Of a stretch of 64,000 nucleotides of DNA, positions 18,061-25,747 are shown piece by piece. This DNA comes from Desulfobotulus alkaliphilus (GTDB taxonomy: Bacteria; Desulfobacterota; Desulfobacteria; Desulfobacterales; ASO4-4), in assembly GCF_007830435.1 (NCBI RefSeq), contig NZ_VLLC01000001.1, positions 254,159-318,158 of the forward strand, given 5' to 3'. A program made the translations under genes and the position numbers. The notes under the pieces were generated by a model that did no database searches, was not told the DNA's origin, and saw only the letters and a program-made list of their open reading frames with translations. Position 1 is the stretch's first letter; the number at the start of each line of letters is the position of its first letter.

Positions 18061-18911
18061 TTTTTCACCTCAATGCTCTCCAGAAACGCCTGGGCTTCCT
18101 GTGAAATGTACTCTTTGCTCTGGTACAGCCCATCCTTCTCCCGCTGCTTGATCAGAGAGACGGTCTCTTTGGGGTTGAATTTGTAGTTTGTGGGACAGGG
18201 ACTGTAGAGCTGCACATAGGTGGGACCAATCTCCCTTGCCACCAGAATGGCGCGCCTCACAACCTTTGCCAGCTGCTTGGGTTTGGCCGGAGAAGCTGCG
18301 GCCACATAGGCGCAGCCGCAGGTATGGGCAATCTCCGGCAAAGAAAGCTTGGGAAACTTTTTCCCCGTAGGCGCCATGTTCAGCACCGCCCCCTGCATGG
18401 ACATACCGCTTTCCTGGCCGCCGGTGTTGGCATAGGCCTCGTTGTCCAGCATGATGGTGGTGATTTTTTCACGGCGCAGCCAGGACTGCATGACCATATC
18501 AAGGCCTATGTCTGCGGTGGCACCGTCTCCGGCAATGACCACCACATCCTTTTCTTTTTCTGGAAAACGAAGTTTCAAGGCCCGCTTCAGACCGGATGCA
18601 ACGGCATTCTGGTTGCCGAACAGGGAGTGGATATTGTGCAGTGCCACCTGAGGAAAAGCCAGCGCACTGCAACCGGTGGAACCGACAATCACCGTATCTT
18701 CCGGCATGGGAAGGGACGCCAGTGTGAGACGCAGGGAAAGGGCCAGACCGCAGCCTGCACACAGGGGATGTTCTTCCAAAAGCTCCTTGTAAGATCCAAG
18801 GTCACCGATGCCGTAGTCTTTACCGTAGGGACCATTGTCCACCAGCTCCCGGTATTCCGGCGGCATGATCTCCTCAAATCCGGGAGATATTTTCAGCATT
18901 CCGGTTTTCAT
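18057..18911 (-). CDS. 2-oxoacid:ferredoxin oxidoreductase beta subunit (first copy)
   Basis: This thiamine-diphosphate subunit (284 aa) has CAGCGLALSLRLTL, VIAGDGATADIGLD, LDNEAYANTGGQESG and PCPTNYKF. The first and last provide cysteines for a [4Fe-4S] cluster; the middle ones bind the cofactor. The gene overlaps both neighbours by four bases (ATGA), so translation is coupled. Similarity to the copy at 15018 is high along the whole length (DLGSYKELLEEHPLCAGCG against DLGSFKEITEEHPHCAGCG). Confidence 0.9.
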   Translation of the reverse strand: MKTGMLKISPGFEEIMPPEYRELVDNGPYGKDYGIGDLGSYKELLEEHPLCAGCGLALSLRLTLASLPMPEDTVIVGSTGCSALAFPQVALHNIHSLFGNQNAVASGLKRALKLRFPEKEKDVVVIAGDGATADIGLDMVMQSWLRREKITTIMLDNEAYANTGGQESGMSMQGAVLNMAPTGKKFPKLSLPEIAHTCGCAYVAAASPAKPKQLAKVVRRAILVAREIGPTYVQLYSPCPTNYKFNPKETVSLIKQREKDGLYQSKEYISQEAQAFLESIEVKK

Positions 18912-20050
18912 TGATTGATCCTCCTGATTTCTGCAAGAATAAGCTCCGGTGGCATGGTCATACCGCCAAACACCCTGGGTCCCCGGACAACCTTGCGGGG
19001 TTCGTCAATCACACTGCATATTTCCTTGGCAAGCCATCCCACACGGTTGAATTCCGGTACAATGATGCCCTTTGACCGGGATGCCAGGGCACGGATCTCT
19101 TCCCCGGGGAAGGGACGGATGCTTTTAATCTTGACCAGACCCACATTGATCCCCTCTTCCCGGGCAGTGGCAATGGCCTCCCGGCTCTGGCTCACCGCCG
19201 TACCCGAAGTGACAATGAAGATATCCGCATCCTCATGTTCCACATCAATCAGGCCACCAAGGTAGTGATTGAGGTATTTACGGGAACGTTCCGCAGCCGC
19301 ATCAATTTCCTGCTGCCAGGAGGCATGGGCGGCATAGCTGATGAAATTACTCTTCATGACAAAGGGATCGCGCATCTGCCGTACCGGTACATTTTCCATA
19401 TCCATGACCGGAACCGGAGAAGTATAGGGATCATAGGAGGGCAGCTTGCAGTCTTCGGGGAGCATATTCACCTTGTCCCGGGTATGGGTTACGAAAAACC
19501 CGTCTGCAAAGACTCCCACAGGAATATGCACGTCCGTTTTTTCTGCCACCATAAAGGCCATGAGAAGCATGTCGTGCAGGTCCTGGGAGTTTTCCGCATG
19601 GAGCATCAGGATGCCCGTTTCCAGCAGATAGGCCATCTCAATGGTGTCCGGCTGGATGGTCAGGGGAGAGTTTATACCGCGGGTCATGAAGGCACAGACA
19701 ATGGGAAGACGGGCACCGGCCCAGGTGGGAAAGACCTCAAAGGCCCGCATGGTTCCGGGACCGCCCGTGGCGGTGAAAACCCGCACCCCGGCCATGGAGG
19801 CACCCGCAACCGAAGACATGACGGCAAACTCGTTTTCACCGCGGAAATATTCCTTCACATACCCCTGAGCATAAATATCTCCGACCAGATGCATGCTTTC
19901 GGACTGAGGCGTGATGGGGTAGGCAATGGCCATATCCACGTTGGCCCGCTTGATGGCCTCCCTTACCGCCTCGCTGCCGGTGATGTACTCACTGGTACGG
20001 GGCGCTTCAAACAACAGATAATCCGGATCAACAATCTTCTGATCTATCAT
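18908..20050 (-). CDS. 2-oxoacid:ferredoxin oxidoreductase alpha subunit (first copy)
   Basis: The 380-aa alpha subunit has AYPITPQSESMHLVGDI, GENEFAVMSSVAGASMAG and TATGGPGTMRAFE, with VVRGPRVFGGMTMP at the C-terminus. The start overlaps the upstream stop by four bases. Together with beta, gamma and delta it would form a full four-subunit enzyme that oxidises a 2-oxoacid to acyl-CoA and CO2 with ferredoxin, or runs in reverse for CO2 fixation. Confidence 0.9.
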   Translation of the reverse strand: MIDQKIVDPDYLLFEAPRTSEYITGSEAVREAIKRANVDMAIAYPITPQSESMHLVGDIYAQGYVKEYFRGENEFAVMSSVAGASMAGVRVFTATGGPGTMRAFEVFPTWAGARLPIVCAFMTRGINSPLTIQPDTIEMAYLLETGILMLHAENSQDLHDMLLMAFMVAEKTDVHIPVGVFADGFFVTHTRDKVNMLPEDCKLPSYDPYTSPVPVMDMENVPVRQMRDPFVMKSNFISYAAHASWQQEIDAAAERSRKYLNHYLGGLIDVEHEDADIFIVTSGTAVSQSREAIATAREEGINVGLVKIKSIRPFPGEEIRALASRSKGIIVPEFNRVGWLAKEICSVIDEPRKVVRGPRVFGGMTMPPELILAEIRRINQ

Positions 20051-20631
20051 TGGTTCTTGCCACCTTTCAGTTCAATTACAAGTTCACGTAACCGCTGCAG
20101 TTCGCAGAGACCGGCATCTCGCAGGGAAATCATGGCTTCCTCATGACCCGCCTCGGCGCATACGGCAATGGTGTAGCAGTCGGTTCCGCCACGGATGATC
20201 TTCAGGGCAAGGTTGGCATAGTGACAATGCACACCAATGAACAGGCAGACATCAATTTTGTTGTGCCAGATGGTCAGGTTGGGATGGTTGGGGTTCACCT
20301 CGATGGCCGGGTTGATCATCGGGTACTTGGGCCGGTAGTCCGGCATGGGAATCATTTTTGCCCCAACGGCTTCTGCCAGCTCTTTGAGGGCTGTAGCCTT
20401 TTCAGCCACGCCGGGTTTCCAGTCCCAGAGGATCAGCGGACCGGGGAAAAAGACCGGATTTCTGGCCTCAATAAGCTTCAGGGCAGCTGCCCGAAGGGCC
20501 GTATCCCTGTCCACCGACTCCCCTTCCATGATCGCCTGACCGGGATCTGGAAGCATCACCCCCATTGTTGCGGCCGCAGGGGGCAGATAGCCCTCCGGAC
20601 CGGGAAGCACTTTGTAGCTTGACTCTCTCAT
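20047..20631 (-). CDS. CO dehydrogenase beta (ACS epsilon)-like family protein
   Basis: The 194-aa protein resembles the small CdhB/epsilon-type subunit of archaeal CO dehydrogenase/acetyl-CoA synthase, a DHS-like nucleotide-binding fold: a helical lead (ALRAAALKLIEARNPVFFPGP), KELAEAVGAKMIPMPDY and DVCLFIGVHCHYANLALKIIR are the visible pieces. No metal-cluster motif is evident. No CO dehydrogenase is encoded near it; it is translationally coupled to the oxidoreductase alpha gene, so it is probably an accessory or electron-transfer subunit of that enzyme. The ATG at 20631 (AAGGAGG upstream, overlapping the purK stop) is better than 20637. The family assignment is from memory of the pattern. 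Confidence 0.6.
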   Translation of the reverse strand: MRESSYKVLPGPEGYLPPAAATMGVMLPDPGQAIMEGESVDRDTALRAAALKLIEARNPVFFPGPLILWDWKPGVAEKATALKELAEAVGAKMIPMPDYRPKYPMINPAIEVNPNHPNLTIWHNKIDVCLFIGVHCHYANLALKIIRGGTDCYTIAVCAEAGHEEAMISLRDAGLCELQRLRELVIELKGGKNQ

Positions 20632-21773
20632 GCACATCCTCCTTCTTTCTGATTCTGATAATGGCCAGTTTCGGCCACGGCAGACACCGCTTCAGATGAA
20701 AGCAGTCCTGACAGATCCGACAGAATCTGCTGCAACTGCTTCATGCTGTCGGCGCATACCGTTACGTGGCCGAGCTTGCGGCCTGGTTTACAGGCCTTGC
20801 CGTAAAGGTGCAGACAGGTGTTGGGGATTCCAAGTATCCGGGCCTTGTCCGGCACCGTCCCAATGAGGTTCATGGTGGCGGCAACCCCCCTCAGGGCAGT
20901 TGAACCCAGCGGCAGTCCCATGATGGCACGCAGATGGTTCTCAAACTGACTGGTTGCCGCTCCCTCCATGGTCCAGTGACCTGAATTATGGACCCTTGGT
21001 GCATATTCATTGGCAAGCAGGTGGTCACCTGCCTGAAAAAGTTCCAGAGCCAGCACCCCGACATAATCCAGCCTGTCAAGGAGCCTTCGGGCATAAATCT
21101 CCGCCTGTGCCTGCATGGGATCATGGGGCTGACTTACGGCAAGGCGCAGTATGCCATGGTGGTGGGTGTTTTCGGACAGGGGATAAAAGGCCGTTTCCCC
21201 GGATACGGCACGTACGGCAATGACGGATATCTCCCGGTCAAAATCCACAAGACTTTCCAGAATGGCGGGCTGCCCCCCCAGACGCTGCCAGGCCCCTGCC
21301 AGTTCATCGCTCTGCCGTATAAGGGTCTGGCCCCTGCCGTCATATCCCTGCCGCCTCGCCTTGAGAACGGCAGGCAGACCTGTGGATGCCGCTGCCCGGT
21401 GAAGATCCTCCAGGGAATCCACGGGAAAAAAAGTCGCACAGGGTATGCCCAGCTCCGTGAAAAGCGTCTTTTCAAGGACGCGGTCCTGCGCAAGCCTCAA
21501 GGCTTCCGCTCCGGGACGGACAGGCAGATGGGGCCCAAGAAACGCCACTGCCTGCACAGGAATATTTTCAAATTCAAAGGCAATGACATCAGAGCTGGCC
21601 CCCAGTTCCATGAGAGCCTTTTCATCCCTGTAATCACTGCACACGAAGCGGCCCAGCGGTGCGGCACAGGCCTCCCGGTCCGGGGAAAAAATACTGAATT
21701 CACAGCCAAGGGGAATACCGGCCAGCGCCAGCATTCTGGCCAGTTGCCCGCCTCCCAGTATGCCGATTTTCAT
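20628..21773 (-). CDS. purK: N5-carboxyaminoimidazole ribonucleotide synthase
   Basis: PurK is an ATP-grasp enzyme that makes N5-CAIR from AIR, bicarbonate and ATP in purine synthesis. It has [16 protein letters not shown] at the N-terminus, [14 protein letters not shown] and the core [16 protein letters not shown] and [17 protein letters not shown]. The protein is 381 aa, slightly long, with a tail after the ATP-grasp domain. It overlaps purE upstream and the CdhB-like gene downstream by 4 bases each. Confidence 0.96.
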   Translation of the reverse strand: MKIGILGGGQLARMLALAGIPLGCEFSIFSPDREACAAPLGRFVCSDYRDEKALMELGASSDVIAFEFENIPVQAVAFLGPHLPVRPGAEALRLAQDRVLEKTLFTELGIPCATFFPVDSLEDLHRAAASTGLPAVLKARRQGYDGRGQTLIRQSDELAGAWQRLGGQPAILESLVDFDREISVIAVRAVSGETAFYPLSENTHHHGILRLAVSQPHDPMQAQAEIYARRLLDRLDYVGVLALELFQAGDHLLANEYAPRVHNSGHWTMEGAATSQFENHLRAIMGLPLGSTALRGVAATMNLIGTVPDKARILGIPNTCLHLYGKACKPGRKLGHVTVCADSMKQLQQILSDLSGLLSSEAVSAVAETGHYQNQKEGGCA

Positions 21774-22285
21774 GACTGGGGCCTTCTTGGATCCGGATGG
21801 GCCAGAACGCTTTCCGTCTGACGCAGTCGGTACTCAGCCACTGCCTGACGAATCCGAGGGTGGCTGTTCCCCAGTATGCTGGCGGCCAGCAGCGCGGCAT
21901 TGATGGCCCCGGCCCGGCCAATGGCAAGGGTAGCAACGGGAATGCCTGCGGGCATCTGCACGATGGAAAGCAGGGAGTCCATGCCATTGAGTGCCTTGGA
22001 CTGCACGGGAACCCCCAGCACAGGCAGGGCGCACTTTGCAGCGACCATGCCCGGAAGATGGGCTGCGCCACCGGCTCCGGCGATCACAAGCTGAAGCCCC
22101 CTTTCCTCTGCGGTTTCGGCATAGTGAAAGAGTTTATCCGGAGTGCGATGGGCCGACACCACTTCCACCTCATGGGGAACCCCCAGTTTTTCAAGGGTTT
22201 CCGAAGCATGGCGCATGGTTTCCCAGTCGGAGCGGGAGCCCATGATGATGCCCAGCAAGGGACTTTCAGTTTCGGCTGTTTTCAT
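21770..22285 (-). CDS. purE: N5-carboxyaminoimidazole ribonucleotide mutase
   Basis: PurE converts N5-CAIR to CAIR. Motifs are [23 protein letters not shown] with the catalytic His, and [16 protein letters not shown]. The Class I-type order purE-purK with overlap supports the call. The frame opens at 22321; the ATG at 22285 (AAGGA upstream, though 12 bases away) gives the usual length of 171 aa. The first codons are uncertain. Confidence 0.95.
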   Translation of the reverse strand: MKTAETESPLLGIIMGSRSDWETMRHASETLEKLGVPHEVEVVSAHRTPDKLFHYAETAEERGLQLVIAGAGGAAHLPGMVAAKCALPVLGVPVQSKALNGMDSLLSIVQMPAGIPVATLAIGRAGAINAALLAASILGNSHPRIRQAVAEYRLRQTESVLAHPDPRRPQS

Positions 22286-22420
22286 GGCGTTCGCATATCC
22301 TTTCCAAAACGGATCTTTCATCGCTTCATGGCATAAAAATCTATGATGACGGCTGCCGGATGCAGTTCCGACAACCGCCCTGCCTCAGCCAGCATCCACT
22401 GGAGTTGATCGGGATACACC

Positions 22421-22449
22421 TTGCAAGACCGAAAGAAAAGTCGTATTAT
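22421..22449 (+). promoter_or_regulatory. Sigma-70-like promoter for the NhaR-like regulator
   Basis: TTGCAA (22421-22426) and TATTAT (22444-22449) are 17 bases apart, 51 bases before the ATG at 22500. The same 178-bp spacer must hold the purE promoter on the other strand, so both genes could be co-regulated from here. Confidence 0.6.
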
Positions 22450-22499
22450 TTTGATTTATTATTCGAAAAAAGCTGATAATAACCGGGCGGGAGACGGAA

Positions 22500-23438
22500 A
22501 TGATAAATTACAAACAGCTGTATTATTTCTGGAATGTTGCAAAATCAGGCGGTGTCATACATGCTGCAAAACGGCTGAACATCACGCCGCAGACCATCAG
22601 CCACCAGATTGGCGAGCTGGAAACATCGCTGGGAACCCTTCTCTTCAGGCGGGTAGGTAAACGCATGGAGCTGACCCAGGCCGGGGAAATTGCCCTGTCA
22701 CGGGCCGATGAAATTTTTCAGATCGGAAATGAAATTGAACTGCTGGTGAAGGATCAGGCCGTCAGTGGAGGATTTGTTTTTCGGGTAGGGGTTGTGGATA
22801 CGGTTCCAAAGGCCATGGCATACCAGCTGCTCAGTGCCACCCTGAATCTTCCGGAACCCATCCGGCTCATCTGCCACAACGATAAACCGGACCGGCTTTT
22901 CGGAGAACTGGCCATCCATCGTCTGGATCTAGTCATTGCCGACCAGAGCCTGCCAAGGGAGCTGGGAGTAAAGGCATACAACCATGAGCTGGGACAATCC
23001 GGAGTGACTTTCTGTGCCAGTCCCTCTCTGGCTGCCCGCCTTACAGGAAGCTTTCCCGACTGCCTTCAGAATGCACCCATGCTGATGCCCTCAGAAGGAA
23101 CTTCCCTGCGGGCTGTCATCAGCCACTGGCTTTCCAAAAATCAGCTCCGGCCCGACATTGTGGCCGAATTTGCCGATACAGGCCTCCTGAAAGCCTTTGG
23201 TCATACGGGACTGGGGATTTTTCCCGTTCCTTCCGTCATGGCCGATGAGGTGATGAAACAATACGGTGTTGTTACTATAGGAAATTATGAAGGAGAAATG
23301 ATAAAATTCTTTGCCATTTCCCACGAGCGTCGCTTAAAACATCCTGCTGTTCTGGCTGTGAGAAACCTTGCCAGAACCAATCTTTTCCAGTCAGGTTTAA
23401 AATTTTCCAGCACAAAAAAACAGCCCGGATTTTCCTGA
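22500..23438 (+). CDS. nhaR: NhaR-like LysR-family transcriptional regulator
   Basis: The 312-aa protein has an N-terminal winged helix-turn-helix (INYKQLYYFWNVAKSGGVIHAAKRLNITPQTIS in pieces: LYYFW, GGVIHAAKRL, TPQTISHQIGELE) and a periplasmic-binding-protein-like effector domain. The LYYFW opening and the following TPQTI closely match NhaR, the Na+/H+ antiporter activator, within the LysR family. No antiporter gene is nearby; the divergent neighbours are purE, purK and the oxidoreductase operon, so the target may differ. The last codons lie inside a terminator for the opposite strand. Confidence 0.85.
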   Translation: MINYKQLYYFWNVAKSGGVIHAAKRLNITPQTISHQIGELETSLGTLLFRRVGKRMELTQAGEIALSRADEIFQIGNEIELLVKDQAVSGGFVFRVGVVDTVPKAMAYQLLSATLNLPEPIRLICHNDKPDRLFGELAIHRLDLVIADQSLPRELGVKAYNHELGQSGVTFCASPSLAARLTGSFPDCLQNAPMLMPSEGTSLRAVISHWLSKNQLRPDIVAEFADTGLLKAFGHTGLGIFPVPSVMADEVMKQYGVVTIGNYEGEMIKFFAISHERRLKHPAVLAVRNLARTNLFQSGLKFSSTKKQPGFS

Positions 23439-23446
23439 TCCGGGGG
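23413..23446 (-). terminator. Rho-independent terminator for the FadL-like gene, overlapping the nhaR end
   Basis: The stem CCCGGAT/ATCCGGG (23424-23430 with 23438-23444) is followed on the minus strand by CTGTTTTTTTG. It lies about 340 bases after the stop of the FadL-like gene and inside the last codons of nhaR. Confidence 0.7.
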
Positions 23447-23499
23447 TTGAAAAAACGTGGTAATCGGAACAATATCTGAAGACGTGTATGGTAAACTGT

Positions 23500-23617
23500 T
23501 TATAAAGTGTGGGCGTAATGAAGAAAGCGTTCAATCCAATTTTTCTGCTCAAACAGCAGGCCTAGACGAAGAATGGTCATCTTTGCGGGCAACAAAAAAC
23601 CCCTTCACCTGATCCAT
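23500..23617 (-). other. Possible small ORFs or gene remnant in the FadL-gene 3' region
   Basis: In the 341-bp gap before the FadL-like gene, the minus strand has an ATG at 23617 with AAGGAG eight bases upstream, opening a 22-codon frame that ends at 23549. A second ATG at 23580, in another frame, opens 26 codons to 23500 with a protein-like composition (FEQKNWIERFLHYAHTL). Both are ahead of the terminator at 23413. They could be one small gene broken by a frameshift, or chance. No family is recognised. Confidence 0.3.
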
Positions 23618-23779
23618 AGGTTAAGCTCCTTCTATTATGACAGTCCTGTTATTTGCCCCTCATTTTTTTTCATGCTCTTTACAAACAAGCTTCCATCTCT
23701 GGACTGATTTTTCATGTCTGTCCAACGGGCCGGAGCTGCCAGGTATAACTGGCAGACTTCCAGCCCGGAGAACCCTTTC

Positions 23780-25045
23780 CTATCTGAAACGATAATCAAG
23801 CCCAAGGGAAAGAATCAGTAGATCTTTCTGGTAAGTGATATCTTTCTGATCCGTCTGATCATCATAAAAGAGTCGATTCGCCCCGAACTGAAAGCCCATT
23901 TTTGAGTTAACAGCATAACGGAAGCCGACTGCAGCACCATGGTAACGAAGTTTAGGTTGAAGAGGAAAAAGCTGCTCCATATCATCCCCCGGATGGGAAT
24001 AGGAGTACCCAGCACTCAACGTCCACTTTTCATTCATAAAATATTCCACACCCATGGCAAACTCATAGCCTTCGGAAAAATTGTCTTCTTTGCCTTCCTG
24101 ATTGATATCTCTGTTCCAGGCAATGGTAAGATCCGCTGCAAGCTTAAAATCCGGCCTTACCATCCAGGCAAAACCAAAGGCCGTGAGGGCCGAGAGATCC
24201 CTTCTGAAGTTTTGATCATCCCCTCCCATCATTTCGGCAAAAACATGCCCCATATCCAATTCGCCGGGTATCAGTGCCGCTCCCCTGAGGGTATTGTACT
24301 CAAAATCAAGTTTTGTCTTGAACTCATGCCTGATGGAGAGATTCAGGGATTCGACGGGCCTGTAATTGACACCAATAATGGGTGCAAAACCAGTGGCTTC
24401 CGCATCCAGATCCAGAATGCTGCCCTTATCAATCTTAAATGCAAGCATGCCCCGGATGACACGTCCACCTAAGGAAAGGGACAGTTTCTCTCCAATCTGA
24501 TAGGCTCCACCGATGGTGAGGCCGGGGTACATCTGGGTCATGGAGGTTTTGGCACTACTCAGATTCAATTCCTGCAGACTGGACAAAATCTGATCCTTGA
24601 CTGGCTGAGGCATAGCTTGATTCTGAAAGACAGCCGGTAGTGCGGTCCCCAGAATGGTACCATTATTATAGTCCAGCGTTCCTCCCCCGCCATGTACGGC
24701 AATTCCCCCAAAGGCAGACCAGTTACCGGCGTTTCGGACATAAAAAAAACTGGGGTTATGGGTTGTCAGTGTAGTGGTCTCATACTTACGGCCTCCGTAA
24801 AAATGGGTGTAATCCTTGGGCAGGGTCTGGTTATGCATGGCACCATAACTGCCCTCATCCAGCCAGACCGTACCGGCGGGATTGTACACAACGGCATCGG
24901 TGGAGTCTGCCGAACCAACCCTTGCCTGCATGCGGATGAACTCCGTACTCAGGTTGGTATTATTGTCCAGCAGGGTAGCAAAAACATTCCCTGCCGTTAC
25001 AAAGACGATGGTAACCAGAACGGCCATTTTCACAATGGGTTTCAC
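23780..25045 (-). CDS. FadL/OmpP1-type outer membrane transport protein
   Basis: The 421-aa protein has an N-terminal signal peptide (KMAVLVTIVFVTAGNVFA) and then the FadL-type start, with NLSTEFIRMQARVGSADS and DAVVYNPAGT, typical of the N-terminal hatch. The rest is rich in alternating beta-strand pattern and ends YRFR with aromatic C-terminus, as in outer-membrane barrels. It may take up hydrophobic compounds such as fatty acids or aromatics. The GTG at 25045 has AAGGAGG six bases upstream and gives a clean signal peptide; a TTG at 25069 is rejected. Confidence 0.82.
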   Translation of the reverse strand: MKPIVKMAVLVTIVFVTAGNVFATLLDNNTNLSTEFIRMQARVGSADSTDAVVYNPAGTVWLDEGSYGAMHNQTLPKDYTHFYGGRKYETTTLTTHNPSFFYVRNAGNWSAFGGIAVHGGGGTLDYNNGTILGTALPAVFQNQAMPQPVKDQILSSLQELNLSSAKTSMTQMYPGLTIGGAYQIGEKLSLSLGGRVIRGMLAFKIDKGSILDLDAEATGFAPIIGVNYRPVESLNLSIRHEFKTKLDFEYNTLRGAALIPGELDMGHVFAEMMGGDDQNFRRDLSALTAFGFAWMVRPDFKLAADLTIAWNRDINQEGKEDNFSEGYEFAMGVEYFMNEKWTLSAGYSYSHPGDDMEQLFPLQPKLRYHGAAVGFRYAVNSKMGFQFGANRLFYDDQTDQKDITYQKDLLILSLGLDYRFR

Positions 25046-25069
25046 AACGGACCTCCTTATGGAAGACAA

Positions 25070-25633
25070 AAGATGGATGAAATAAAAAGACCTCCGCTAA
25101 ACCCCATGGAACAGAGCAATTTTCAGACCGTTATAAGAGCTTTTTTTTTCTTAACACACAAAACGGCGCAACAATAACTAAGACACTATTTCAATGAGAT
25201 ATTTATACATTTTATTGATAAAAAATGCCTGCATCATCTATATCAGCAAGCACTGATTTTGGGCCATAAATGCCACATCCCTACACCTAAGACAGCATAA
25301 AGAGCTGGATAATCAGGCTTATTTAACAACAGACACAAATGCCTCACGCCGGACTCTTTATTCCACACATAAACCCATCAGCTTGCTTTAATCCAAAATT
25401 ACATTTTTTCAACTACCTAAAAAATAACGTACGTCATGTTACGGCGTTTTGTCATAAAGTAACTTGTGCCGGATTCAAACTCATTTCGATCAGTGATGGA
25501 TAATCGGCTTTTTTTCAAAGCTTTGAATTAAAATAACTAAATTCCAGTTACTCAGAAGCACAAAGCAATCCCGTTTTCAGGCCCTTAAAAACCGGGGCTT
25601 TATCTGTATCGAGCAGAAAATGAACTCATTGAT
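25070..25633. other. Gene-free AT-rich spacer
   Basis: Between the FadL-like gene and the CoA-transferase terminator no gene is seen. It is AT-rich, and holds the short repeat described at 25439-25563. The minus-strand half next to 25045 should carry the FadL-gene promoter, which I could not fix. Confidence 0.5.
25439..25563. repeat. Interrupted copy of the short repeat at 693-753
   Basis: GTTACGGCGTTTTGTCATA then AGTAACTT (25439-25465) and AGTTACTCAGAAG then ACAAAG (25546-25563) match 701-753 in order. About 80 bp of unrelated sequence, starting GTGCCGGATTC, lies between the two halves. The 693 copy is uninterrupted. Confidence 0.65.
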
Positions 25634-25671
25634 AAAAAACAGCCCGGAAGCCATAGACAGGCCTCCGGGCA
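25634..25671 (-). terminator. Rho-independent terminator of the acetyl-CoA hydrolase/transferase gene
   Basis: The stem GCCCGGAG.../...TTCCGGGC (25642-25649 with 25663-25670) is followed on the minus strand by CTGTTTTTTATC. It lies 77 bases behind the stop. Confidence 0.8.
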
Positions 25672-25747
25672 GTCATAAATCTCCTTTCCAGTCTTTTCAC
25701 AAGCTGAAGCCCCTTGCACCAGCCAAAGACGCCATTTTTGAATACAC

